Below the pieces are notes generated by a model. It was given only the letters and a program-made list of their open reading frames with translations. It did not search any database and was not told where the DNA came from. The translations under genes were made by a program, and so were the position numbers. Shown piece by piece: positions 56,739 to 64,000 of a stretch of DNA of 64,000 nucleotides. The DNA lies in the NCBI GenBank assembly GCA_023511725.1, contig JAIMAY010000003.1, forward strand, positions 1-64,000. The letters run 5' to 3'. The stretch is from Alicyclobacillus sp. Its GTDB lineage: Bacteria; Bacillota; Bacilli; Alicyclobacillales; Alicyclobacillaceae. Position 1 is the first letter of the stretch. Every line of letters begins with the position of its first letter.

Positions 56739-57566
56739 ATGCACATCCATGCCACAGTCAATCTAGAGACCATCGACGACGTGACGTGTTTCTCGGCCAC
56801 CCTGGAGGTGGCGGGTCGAAGGGTGAACACAGTATATGTCTACCTCGTCGATGGCATGCTCATCGACACGGGTCCGCGCCACCTCCAAGACGAGCTCGTC
56901 CGCTTCTATGAACAGGCGAGCTTTGACCAGGTGGTGCTTACACACGGACACGAGGATCACAGCGGCACCGCCGCATGGCTCAAGCAACACTTGGGCGTTC
57001 CCATCCGCATGCACCCCATCGGTATCGAGGAGATGGCGAGGCCCGCCTCTTATCCCCTGTACCGCCGCATCACCTGGGGTATCCGGGAGCCGTTTCAAGC
57101 ACTGCCCCTGGCGGATGGGGTGGAGTCCCGTACCCGCCGCTGGAAGGTGATCCACACGCCGGGTCACGCCGAGGATCACGTGGCGCTCCTAGACGAGCAG
57201 ACGGGAACGCTGTTCAGTGGGGACCTGTTCGTTGCCCCGAAGGTGAAAGTCATCATGCGGGATGAGTCGGTGCCCATCACCATGGAATCGCTCCGGCTGT
57301 TGTTACGCCAAGACTTTCAGTCCATGTTCTGCTCGCACGCTGGGTATTTTGCGAATGGTCCCGAGATGCTGCGGCGCAAACTGGCGTATCTGGAGAACCT
57401 GTGCGGCGAGGTGTTGAAGCTGCACGAGGCCGGATATACGGCTGTGGAGATGGACCGCATGCTGTTCCCCAGGAAGCCGCCCGTCGTTCAGGTCTCGGGC
57501 GGTGAATGGGACTCGCTCCATCTCATCACGTCCATTCTTGCGCATTACGGGCTTCCGGCAGCATGA
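56739..57566 (+). CDS. metallo-beta-lactamase fold hydrolase
   Basis: A 275-aa MBL-fold protein with the zinc motif T-H-G-H-E-D-H-S-G, a further His in T-P-G-H-A-E-D-H and the Asp ligand in F-S-G-D-L-F. The remaining C-terminal part is helical. The substrate is unknown; glyoxalase-II-like and other thioesterases share this layout. The ATG at 56739 follows GGAGCGGGG. Separated from the next gene by a bidirectional hairpin. Confidence 0.87.
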   Translation: MHIHATVNLETIDDVTCFSATLEVAGRRVNTVYVYLVDGMLIDTGPRHLQDELVRFYEQASFDQVVLTHGHEDHSGTAAWLKQHLGVPIRMHPIGIEEMARPASYPLYRRITWGIREPFQALPLADGVESRTRRWKVIHTPGHAEDHVALLDEQTGTLFSGDLFVAPKVKVIMRDESVPITMESLRLLLRQDFQSMFCSHAGYFANGPEMLRRKLAYLENLCGEVLKLHEAGYTAVEMDRMLFPRKPPVVQVSGGEWDSLHLITSILAHYGLPAA

Positions 57567-57598
57567 TGGGCCCAGCCCTGCGTGGACTCAGCGCCGTG

Positions 57599-57630
57599 AA
57601 GGCGGGTCCACCTGTTCGGCGACCCGCCTT
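57599..57630. terminator. bidirectional terminator
   Basis: AAGGCGGGTC (57599-57608) and GACCCGCCTT (57621-57630) form a perfect 10-bp stem between the convergent MBL and acyl-CoA ligase genes. Confidence 0.7.
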
Positions 57631-57690
57631 CCGCGCCTTGCCTTTCTCCGGCGAAGCCAGGAACGGCCCTAGCGAACGTCTGCCTCGGGT

Positions 57691-59313
57691 TCAGCTCTCG
57701 GCCGCGCTCGCATAATAATCGCGGTACGTCTCCCGCAGCTCGCGCTTGAGGAACTTTCCGACGGAGGTCTTCGGGATCTCGTCGACGAACACGACGTTGT
57801 CGGGGATCCACCACTTGGCGAACTTGTCGCGCAGGAAGTCGAGCAGCTCGCGGGCGTCCACCTTCCCTTTGTATTCATCCTTCAGCGCCACCACGGCGAG
57901 CGGCCGCTCCACCCATTTGGCATGCGGTACGCCAATCACAGCCGCCTCAAACACAGCGGGGTGTGCCATCAGCGCGTTCTCGAGGTCCACCGACGAGATC
58001 CATTCGCCGCCGCTCTTGACGAGGTCCTTGGTACGGTCCACGAGGTGGATGTAACCCTCCTCGTCGATGGTCGCGACATCACCGGTTTTCAGCCAGCCGT
58101 CTTGGAACGAATCCTTCGTGCGTTCGTCGTGATAGTATTCATCCGCAATCCACGGCCCGCGGATCCACAATTCGCCCATGTCGCGGCCGTTCCACGGAAC
58201 GTCACCGTCGGGTCCGACGAGCCGGATCTCCAATCCGGGAACCACCATGCCCTGCGTGCCCCGAATCTTGACCTGCTCCTCGTAGGGCAGGTCGGACAGG
58301 TAGCTCTTGACGCGCGCGACGGATGCGAGCGGTGCGGTCTCCGTCATGCCGTAGCCGTGGATGAAGGGGATCCCCCAGCGGCGTTCGTACATTTCCATGA
58401 GGGCGGGCGGCGCAGCCGATCCGCCACACAGGATCAGCCGCAGCTTTAACTCCCGTGGCTTCTGCTCGAGCGCGCGCGCCGCGGCGGTCCAGATGGTGGG
58501 GACGGCGGCGGCGAGCGTGACGCCCTCCTGTTCCATCAGGTCCAGCAGGATGTCCGGCGTTGGACCTGGGCCAGGCAGCACCTGCTTGGCACCGAACCAG
58601 ACGGCGCCGAACGGAAGTCCCCAGGCGTTGGCATGGAACATGGGGACAATGGGCATGACCGCATCGCGCTCCGACAACGCGATGGTGTCCGCCAGTCCTC
58701 CCGCCATGCTGTGCAGGTAGATGCCGCGGTGCGAATACACCACCCCCTTCGGATTGCCCGTGGTGGCGGAGGTGTAGCACATTCCCATCGGCGCATGCTC
58801 GTCGATGTCGTCGGGATATGGATACATGGGTTCGGCGTCCGACAGCAGCGCTTCGTAAGCGTAGACGGGCGAAAGCGTCGTGTCCGGTACCGCGTCGCCG
58901 TCCGCCATGATTACATACGCCTGCACCGTGCGAAGATCCGGGGCGATGCGTTCGACGAGCGGGATGAGGTCGGGATCGACCAGGAGGACTTTGTCCTCCG
59001 CGTGGTTGATGATGTAGGCGAGCTGATCAGGGAACAGGCGAATATTGAGCGTGTGAAGCACGGCGCCCATGCAGGGAATGGCGAAGTATGCTTCCAGGTG
59101 GCGGTGATGGTTCCAAGCCAAGGTGCCCACCCTATCGCCGCGGTCTACGCCGAGACGGGCGAGGGCCGTGGACAGACGCCGGGTTCTGTCACAGTACTCC
59201 CGGTAGGTGTAACGGACCACGCCGTTGTGCGTCCGCGACACAATCTCCTTTCTCGGAAACAGCCGTTCGGCGCGTTCGAAAAGCGTTTTCATCAGGAGCG
59301 GGGTGCGCATCAT
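57691..59313 (-). CDS. fatty-acid-CoA ligase
   Basis: A 540-aa acyl-CoA synthetase of the medium/long-chain type. The A3 core is Y-T-S-A-T-T-G-N-P-K-G, then Y-G-M-T-E-T-A-P, the adenylation motif W-L-K-T-G-D-V-A, and the catalytic Lys in T-S-V-G-K-F-L-K-R. It probably activates fatty acids for beta-oxidation. There is no adjacent beta-oxidation gene. ATG at 59313; an ATG two codons upstream would be equally possible. A degenerate parS-like palindrome core lies 15 nt upstream. Confidence 0.92.
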   Translation of the reverse strand: MMRTPLLMKTLFERAERLFPRKEIVSRTHNGVVRYTYREYCDRTRRLSTALARLGVDRGDRVGTLAWNHHRHLEAYFAIPCMGAVLHTLNIRLFPDQLAYIINHAEDKVLLVDPDLIPLVERIAPDLRTVQAYVIMADGDAVPDTTLSPVYAYEALLSDAEPMYPYPDDIDEHAPMGMCYTSATTGNPKGVVYSHRGIYLHSMAGGLADTIALSERDAVMPIVPMFHANAWGLPFGAVWFGAKQVLPGPGPTPDILLDLMEQEGVTLAAAVPTIWTAAARALEQKPRELKLRLILCGGSAAPPALMEMYERRWGIPFIHGYGMTETAPLASVARVKSYLSDLPYEEQVKIRGTQGMVVPGLEIRLVGPDGDVPWNGRDMGELWIRGPWIADEYYHDERTKDSFQDGWLKTGDVATIDEEGYIHLVDRTKDLVKSGGEWISSVDLENALMAHPAVFEAAVIGVPHAKWVERPLAVVALKDEYKGKVDARELLDFLRDKFAKWWIPDNVVFVDEIPKTSVGKFLKRELRETYRDYYASAAES

Positions 59314-59495
59314 ATACGGGCAACCACCCTTTCACGTGAACCGGATGGCGCAATCCGGCGCAGGGCAGAGCGGAGCGCGTGTGGGCGCGCTGTGGCAGCC
59401 CGGCGCCGGATCGCGCGGGTTGCCCATATTATCGAAATCTTATCCCCATTTTGTCAATGGAAGCAATCTGGAATCTGCTTCCGCCGTTGGTCCGG

Positions 59496-61100
59496 TCAGA
59501 GGAAGGGGGACAGGAGCCGCGCGCTTCGGTCCAGCGCGCGCTGCCACCAGGGCTGTTGCTCAAGTCGGGCGAGATCCCAGCGCTCTGCCCGCGCGAGATC
59601 CTGCTCGAATTGATCGGTGAGCTCGCGCACCGCCGCCTCGTCATACACCACGGCGCCGACCTCGAAATCGAGGCGGAAGCTCCGCCAGTCGTAATTGGCC
59701 GCGCCAACGACACCCACCTTGCCATCCACCGTCATCACCTTGGCGTGGAGGATGCCGGCGGTGTACAGGTGGAGATGGACGCCGGATTGCAGCAGGTCCC
59801 GGTAGTAGGTTCGCTCCGCCCAAGCAATCAACCGGTGGTCCGGCACCTTGGGCAACAGCAGCCGCACGCGAACGCCGCGGCGGGCCGCGGTGGCCAGCGC
59901 CGTCAGGATATCGCTGCCGGGCGCGAAGTATGGCGTGGTGATGTCCACCGTGTGCTCGGCGAGCGTGACCAGGGTGAAGTACACGTCACGAAAGCGAAGC
60001 GGCACTTCATCCGGGCCGCTCTGGATGATCTGCACCCAGGCTTCTGGCGCCTGCAGCGCGTCTGTGCCCACCGGGTCCCCGGCCTGCGTAGTATGACGTT
60101 CGTCGTTGAGGGCCACGAGCCACCACTCCTCCCCGGATTCCAGCGCCCAGGCGGGATGGCGGTGCCCCGCGTGAAGAGCATGACGCAGGTGCCGGGGCGG
60201 CTCGTCCCTGTGCCTGGGATGGGTCCCCGTGATGGGGGTCGCAATGGACCAATTGCGCTCAAAGACCTGTACCAGCGCTGTGGCGGCGGGTCCCTGCAGC
60301 TCCACCTGCGTATCCCGCCACGGCCCCGTTCCGCGCTTGCGTCCGGTGTACTCTAGACCGACGTTCATGCCACCTGTGAACCCGTGAACGCCGTCCTTCA
60401 CGAGGATCTTGCAGTGGTCACGGTAATTGAGGGCGAGCAGATCTCGCAGGGTGCCGCGCGGGGGCAGGGGAAACATGACGCGCACCTGCACGCCCGATTG
60501 CTGCCAGAGTTTCAGCAGGTCTGCCGACAGCGCGCGGCTGCCCCAGCCGTCGAGTAGCACGCGCACGCGCGCGCCGCGACGCGCGCAATCCGCGAAGGCT
60601 TGGGCGAAAGCATGGCCTATCACGTCGCACCGATAGATGTAAAACTCCGCATCCACACTCGTCCTGGCGGTCTGTACCGCGCGTAGCATCGCGCGGTACG
60701 CCTTATCCCCATCGGCGAGGGCGCGCACACGCGCGCGAGCGAGGGGCGTTTGCGCGAGGTGGGTCAGCGGATGAGCGAAGCGGCCATAGGCGGTCTCCAT
60801 CACGGGCACAACCGGACAGGCGGTCGGGCCCGTTGGCGATGGGGGCGGGAGTGGCGTCTCACGCCCTGGGCTGAGCGCCTTTACGCTGCCCTGAACTCGT
60901 ACGGATCCATCCGGCCCGACGCGTCTGCGCCGGACGGGGATGGGCCGCGTAAACCATAGGTACAGCAGCAGTCCAACGCCCGGCAGCAGCATGCACAGCC
61001 ACATCCAGGTGAGACCGCGCGCGGGGCGGGGCGCTTCGCGCAGGGCAACGAACCACAGCGTGAGCGTCTGCAAGACATACAGACATGCCGCCACGCGCAT
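59496..61100 (-). CDS. cls: cardiolipin synthase-type phospholipase D
   Basis: A 534-aa membrane enzyme with two N-terminal helices (V-L-Q-T-L-T-L-W-F and W-L-C-M-L-L-P-G-V-G-L-L-L-Y-L-W-F) and two HKD motifs: H-C-K-I-L-V-K-D and H-A-K-V-M-T-V-D. It condenses phosphatidylglycerol to cardiolipin. The middle region has a Pro/His/Arg-rich insertion. The ATG at 61100 is 7 nt from AGGAGG; an ATG two codons earlier is next to that site, and a much longer frame extends upstream without support. Confidence 0.9.
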   Translation of the reverse strand: MRVAACLYVLQTLTLWFVALREAPRPARGLTWMWLCMLLPGVGLLLYLWFTRPIPVRRRRVGPDGSVRVQGSVKALSPGRETPLPPPSPTGPTACPVVPVMETAYGRFAHPLTHLAQTPLARARVRALADGDKAYRAMLRAVQTARTSVDAEFYIYRCDVIGHAFAQAFADCARRGARVRVLLDGWGSRALSADLLKLWQQSGVQVRVMFPLPPRGTLRDLLALNYRDHCKILVKDGVHGFTGGMNVGLEYTGRKRGTGPWRDTQVELQGPAATALVQVFERNWSIATPITGTHPRHRDEPPRHLRHALHAGHRHPAWALESGEEWWLVALNDERHTTQAGDPVGTDALQAPEAWVQIIQSGPDEVPLRFRDVYFTLVTLAEHTVDITTPYFAPGSDILTALATAARRGVRVRLLLPKVPDHRLIAWAERTYYRDLLQSGVHLHLYTAGILHAKVMTVDGKVGVVGAANYDWRSFRLDFEVGAVVYDEAAVRELTDQFEQDLARAERWDLARLEQQPWWQRALDRSARLLSPFL

Positions 61101-61207
61101 CCGCATTCCTCCTGTCGGGTGTCGCTGTGACGCTCCTAACATGATCTTAGTTGCACAGATGTATGCGAAGGCTTGGACAGACGCCCGTTTTTCCCCCAGA
61201 TCGGCGC

Positions 61208-61233
61208 ACCCGTCCCGTCCCAGCCATACAGTA
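61208..61233 (+). promoter_or_regulatory. sigma-K/sigma-E-like promoter candidate
   Basis: CATACAGTA (61225-61233) fits the sporulation sigma CATA-N3-TA -10 element, with ACC (61208-61210) about 14 nt upstream as a weak -35. It lies before the SpoVIF-like gene. Speculative: the -35 is poor. Confidence 0.4.
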
Positions 61234-61266
61234 GGATGAGCGAACCAACAAGGAGGAGGTCCCACC

Positions 61267-61698
61267 GTGGCAAAGAAACCGGTCAAGAAGCGGACGGTCC
61301 GGGCGCGCGTGAAGCGGCCTGACGCCAGTGCGGCACAATCGGCGGGTCCGGCCGACGCGGCACCGGTGCAGGCCCGGGCGCGTCAAAGCGGGCTCGAAAC
61401 GCTGAAGCAGAACCTGGCGGGAAAGCGCAAAGCCATCTTCGAGATCCTGGACGATGTCAAGAAGGTCACGCCCGAGCAGTGGCAGGACCCGAATCAGGTG
61501 GAGCAGCTGGCGCGCCAGTTTGCCAACAAACTCGGCCTGCCGGTGCCAGAGCAGCGCCTCAAGCAGTTTGTGAACGCGTACAAGGAAGCGACGAAGAACG
61601 GGCCGAACGCGAATGTCGACGATCTCGTGCAGAAATATGGGCAGCACGTGGATGACAAGACGCTCAAGGAGATCAAGAAGTTCGTTCCGAAGACGTGA
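61267..61698 (+). CDS. SpoVIF-like protein
   Basis: A 143-aa basic protein with a Lys/Arg/Ala-rich tail (1-40) and an 85-residue C-terminal domain. The domain reads I-F-E-I-L-D-D-V-K-K-V-T and later V-E-Q-L-A-R-Q-F-A-N-K-L-G-L-P-V-P, then L-V-Q-K-Y-G. This resembles the SpoVIF (YjcC) family, which acts in late coat assembly in Bacillus. AAGGAGGAGG precedes the GTG at 61267. The long basic tail is extra relative to the 87-aa Bacillus protein. The call rests on remembered family sequence, not a search. Confidence 0.55.
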   Translation: MAKKPVKKRTVRARVKRPDASAAQSAGPADAAPVQARARQSGLETLKQNLAGKRKAIFEILDDVKKVTPEQWQDPNQVEQLARQFANKLGLPVPEQRLKQFVNAYKEATKNGPNANVDDLVQKYGQHVDDKTLKEIKKFVPKT

Positions 61699-61734
61699 TG
61701 GGGAGAGGTTCCGCGCTAAACTCTCCTCACGACA

Positions 61735-61771
61735 ACGGGCCGATGGGATGACGACCATCGGCCCGTTTTCA
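61735..61771. terminator. strong terminator after the SpoVIF-like gene
   Basis: AACGGGCCGATGG (61735-61747) pairs with CCATCGGCCCGTT (61755-61767), followed by TTTTC. It can serve both convergent genes. Confidence 0.88.
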
Positions 61772-61878
61772 GTTGTTCGGCATGCCCATGGGTTGCCCGC
61801 GGACATTCCGCCGGCCGCGCCGGTTGCAGCAAACAGGGCACGCGGATGCTTTCTCCACGTGCCCTCGCTGTACCCCTG

Positions 61879-62616
61879 TCAACTCGCAGCAGGTGGCAGC
61901 GCCGGCGGTCCACCGGGCGGATTTGCCGTCGCCCCGCTGGACTGGCCGTCTTTGGCGCCGAGAGACTTGAAGAAGCGATGCCCAACAGGCGAGTTCATCA
62001 AGGCGATAAGAAGATTGGTGAAATCGTCCGTCGTCAGGTCCTTCCCTCTGCGCTTCGTCAGTTTATCGAGGATTCCCGTCTCCTTCAGCGAATTGCCGGT
62101 GACCACCACGGTTTCTAGGATTTGATCCGCCTGCTGCAGGTAATTGAGACCCTTGCGCACCATGCCATGCAGGTTACCCACGGTCTTGAGCGAATCCTGC
62201 AGTCCGGCGCCTCCGAACAGTTGCCCGAATCGGAACGGCACCGGCCGGATTGGTCCTGCACCAGGTGCCGATCCCGCCCCGGGCACCGCGGCCGAACCCG
62301 CACGCCGCCCGTTCCCAGACTTCGCCTGTCCGCCAGGGCGCCTCCCCTGTGGCCTGCTGTTTGCGCGGCGCCCCGCACCGCGTGGCAACGGCTCCGCGGC
62401 CCACTCAATCTGCAGAGGGCCGTGAGAGGGGCGCGTCACGGCCAACGCATGCTGGGCGATGGCACCGCGTGCCGGTTGCGTTGCCGCCGGGGCCAAGGTA
62501 CGCCAGGCCGACTTCTCGCTCCGGCGGGCCGCCGTGGACCGGACCCTTCGAGGCATGGCGGTGCGCGCAGTCCGCCTTCTTGCTCCGCTGGTCTTGCGCA
62601 CCGATCTCACCCCCAT
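61879..62616 (-). CDS. hypothetical protein with basic low-complexity N-terminus
   Basis: About 245 aa. Residues 1-150 are Arg/Ala/Pro/Gly-rich and probably disordered. The C-terminal 90 residues look folded and helical: L-Q-D-S-L-K-T-V-G-N-L-H-G-M-V, then L-N-Y-L-Q-Q-A-D-Q-I-L and N-L-L-I-A-L-M-N-S-P-V-G-H. The layout (basic tail plus small helical domain) parallels the SpoVIF-like gene on the other side of the terminator, so a spore-structural role is conceivable but unproven. The ATG at 62616 follows GAGGGG closely; the start is uncertain. Confidence 0.5.
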   Translation of the reverse strand: MGVRSVRKTSGARRRTARTAMPRRVRSTAARRSEKSAWRTLAPAATQPARGAIAQHALAVTRPSHGPLQIEWAAEPLPRGAGRRANSRPQGRRPGGQAKSGNGRRAGSAAVPGAGSAPGAGPIRPVPFRFGQLFGGAGLQDSLKTVGNLHGMVRKGLNYLQQADQILETVVVTGNSLKETGILDKLTKRRGKDLTTDDFTNLLIALMNSPVGHRFFKSLGAKDGQSSGATANPPGGPPALPPAAS

Positions 62617-62727
62617 TCCGCCCCTCGCAAGGACAGCACGGGGCCGCCTCGGGGGCGCTTCACTGTAGTGTATGGATGAGGATGGGGGCGCTGGCGCGGG
62701 CATTCGCCCACGCGGGTGAGCCGGACA

Positions 62728-63924
62728 TCAGTCCAGCTTGCTCACAAATCGGCCAATCCGCTCAATCGCCTGCTCGACCTGCTCGAATGACACCGCGTAC
62801 GACAGGCGGATGTTGTTGGGTGCGCCGAAGCCGCCGCCCGGCACCGCCGAGACGAGATCCTCCTCCAGCAGCCATTCGCAGAACTGATCCGCATTCTCGA
62901 GTGTCTGACCGCGGAACCTGCGGCCAAACAGGCCGGAGATGTTGGGGAACGCGTAGAATGCCCCCTGCGGCTCCGCGCACGTGATGCCGGGGATCTCGCG
63001 CAGGCCGGCCACGAGCCGGTCGCGGCGGCGGCGGAATTCGCGGACCATGTCGGGATCGAACGCATCGAAGGCAATGACGCCCGCATACTGCGAGATGGTC
63101 GACGGGCTGCCCGTCGCGTGGCTCTGCAGGCTCGTCATCGCCTTGGCCACGTCCAAGGGGGCCGCAGCGTAGCCCAGGCGCCACCCGGTCATCGCGAACG
63201 CCTTCGAGAATCCGTTGACGACGATGGTGCGCTCCTTGAGATCCGGCAGGAGCGCGGGCAGGCTCACGTGCTCCACGTCATATACGAGCTTCTCGTAGAT
63301 CTCGTCGGTCACGATGTAGACATCGTGCTCCAGCAGCACCTCGCCGAGCGCACGCAGCTCCGCCTCCGTGTAGACGGCGCCCGTGGGGTTGTTGGGCGAG
63401 TTGATGAGGACGGCTTTCGTCCGCGGCGCGATGGCCTGGCGCAGCTGTTCCGGCGTCATCTTAAAGCCTGTCGATTCGTCGCAGCTCACGATGACCGGTG
63501 TCGCCCCGGCCAGTCGGATCTGATCCGGATACGAAACCCAGTAGGGGGCGGGGAGGATGACTTCGTCACCGGGATTGCAGATGGTCAGGAAGATGTTGAA
63601 CAACGAGTGCTTGGCACCGGAAGAGACCACAATCTGCTCCGGCGTGTACTGCAGGCCGTTCTCGGCCGCCAGCTTGCGGCAGATGGCGCGCCGCAGCGCG
63701 AGCGTGCCCGCCGCTGGCGTGTACCGCGTTTGGCCCTCGGTGATGGCGCGGATGCCGGCGTAGGCGATGCGCACGGGGGTGTCGAAATCCGGCTCACCCA
63801 CGCTCATGTTGATCACAGGTTGGCCCTGCTCAATCAGCGCCTTCGTCTTTGCGTCCATCGTGATGGTTGGCGAGGGCGCAATCCCCCGCACACGGCTGGA
63901 CAAGCGCTGCTCCATCGTGGTCAC
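62728..63924 (-). CDS. aspB: aspartate/aromatic aminotransferase (AspB type)
   Basis: A 398-aa fold-type I PLP enzyme. It has M-S-V-G-E-P-D-F-D-T-P near the start, N-S-P-N-N-P-T-G-A-V, D-E-I-Y-E-K, the Schiff-base Lys241 in N-G-F-S-K-A-F-A-M-T-G-W-R-L-G, and the Arg of L-S-Y-A at the end. This is the class-I aspartate aminotransferase of thermophilic bacilli. The GTG at 63924 is 6-7 nt from AAGGAGA; an ATG three codons later is possible. A TACAAT lies upstream on the minus strand (63957-63952). Confidence 0.94.
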   Translation of the reverse strand: MTTMEQRLSSRVRGIAPSPTITMDAKTKALIEQGQPVINMSVGEPDFDTPVRIAYAGIRAITEGQTRYTPAAGTLALRRAICRKLAAENGLQYTPEQIVVSSGAKHSLFNIFLTICNPGDEVILPAPYWVSYPDQIRLAGATPVIVSCDESTGFKMTPEQLRQAIAPRTKAVLINSPNNPTGAVYTEAELRALGEVLLEHDVYIVTDEIYEKLVYDVEHVSLPALLPDLKERTIVVNGFSKAFAMTGWRLGYAAAPLDVAKAMTSLQSHATGSPSTISQYAGVIAFDAFDPDMVREFRRRRDRLVAGLREIPGITCAEPQGAFYAFPNISGLFGRRFRGQTLENADQFCEWLLEEDLVSAVPGGGFGAPNNIRLSYAVSFEQVEQAIERIGRFVSKLD

Positions 63925-64000
63925 CGCTCCTCTCCTTCAATGCCGTCATTGTATCACACGACGCGCGGGGAGCGGGTGTGCACAGCCAGCAGCGGCGGTT

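Noticed and set aside
59328-59343. A further parS-like site upstream of the fatty-acyl-CoA ligase
   Set aside because: Only the TTTCACGTGAA core is kept; four of 16 positions mismatch. Too weak without ParB-binding data.

Overview
The window is a GC-rich Firmicute chromosome segment centred on the replication origin. Gene order from gyrA through dnaA, rpmH, mnmEG, noc-parAB, rpsF-ssb-rpsR, rplI-dnaB and walRKHIJ-htrA-rlmH closely follows Bacillus. The spore-associated genes (yyaC, a SpoVIF-like protein), the high GC content and the many TTG/GTG starts suggest an Alicyclobacillaceae-type spore former. That placement is an inference from gene content, not a database result.

Layout. Positions 270-9615 are the left replichore, all on the minus strand: a tiny membrane protein, gyrA, gyrB, remB, recF, dnaN and dnaA. 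Two clusters of DnaA boxes, one between dnaA and dnaN and one between dnaA and rpmH, form a bipartite oriC. From 10.1 to 19.5 kb the plus strand carries rpmH, rnpA, yidD, yidC, jag, mnmE, mnmG, rsmG, noc, parA and parB. One perfect and two near-perfect or degenerate parS sites lie in this stretch. From 19.6 to 28.4 kb come DUF554 and DUF4446 membrane proteins, yyaC, an MscS channel, a DUF951 protein, a molybdopterin oxidoreductase (yyaE-like), ychF and rpsF-ssb-rpsR. From 28.6 to 40.3 kb come a MazG-like protein, yybS, rplI, dnaB and the complete WalRK envelope-stress operon with htrA and rlmH. Three genes expected from the Bacillus order are absent at their usual positions: rlbA/yaaA (between dnaN and recF), gdpP (between yybS and rplI) and purA (between dnaB and walR).

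Beyond 40.3 kb the content is accessory. It includes a YbaK deacylase, an HSL-type esterase, a divergent SRPBCC / S9 peptidase pair, a thioesterase, CsaA, a LysE/ArgO exporter with a methyltransferase, GrpB, a monooxygenase and a GNAT acetyltransferase. A frameshifted TerC-family gene, a small HTH-antitoxin-RelE toxin operon followed by a truncated ParA, and an L,D-transpeptidase lipoprotein come next. The right end holds an acetyl-CoA synthetase, an MFS transporter, a metallo-hydrolase, a fatty-acyl-CoA ligase, a cardiolipin synthase, a SpoVIF-like protein, a basic low-complexity protein and an aspartate aminotransferase.

The most unusual structure is a pair of tandem arrays of a 52-bp stem-loop repeat, six units at 41968-42260 and four at 45079-45275. 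They are in inverted orientation and each lies just 3' of one member of the divergent SRPBCC / S9 peptidase pair, so relative to transcription both arrays read the same way. The period is exactly 52 bp throughout. I recognise no described family for it.
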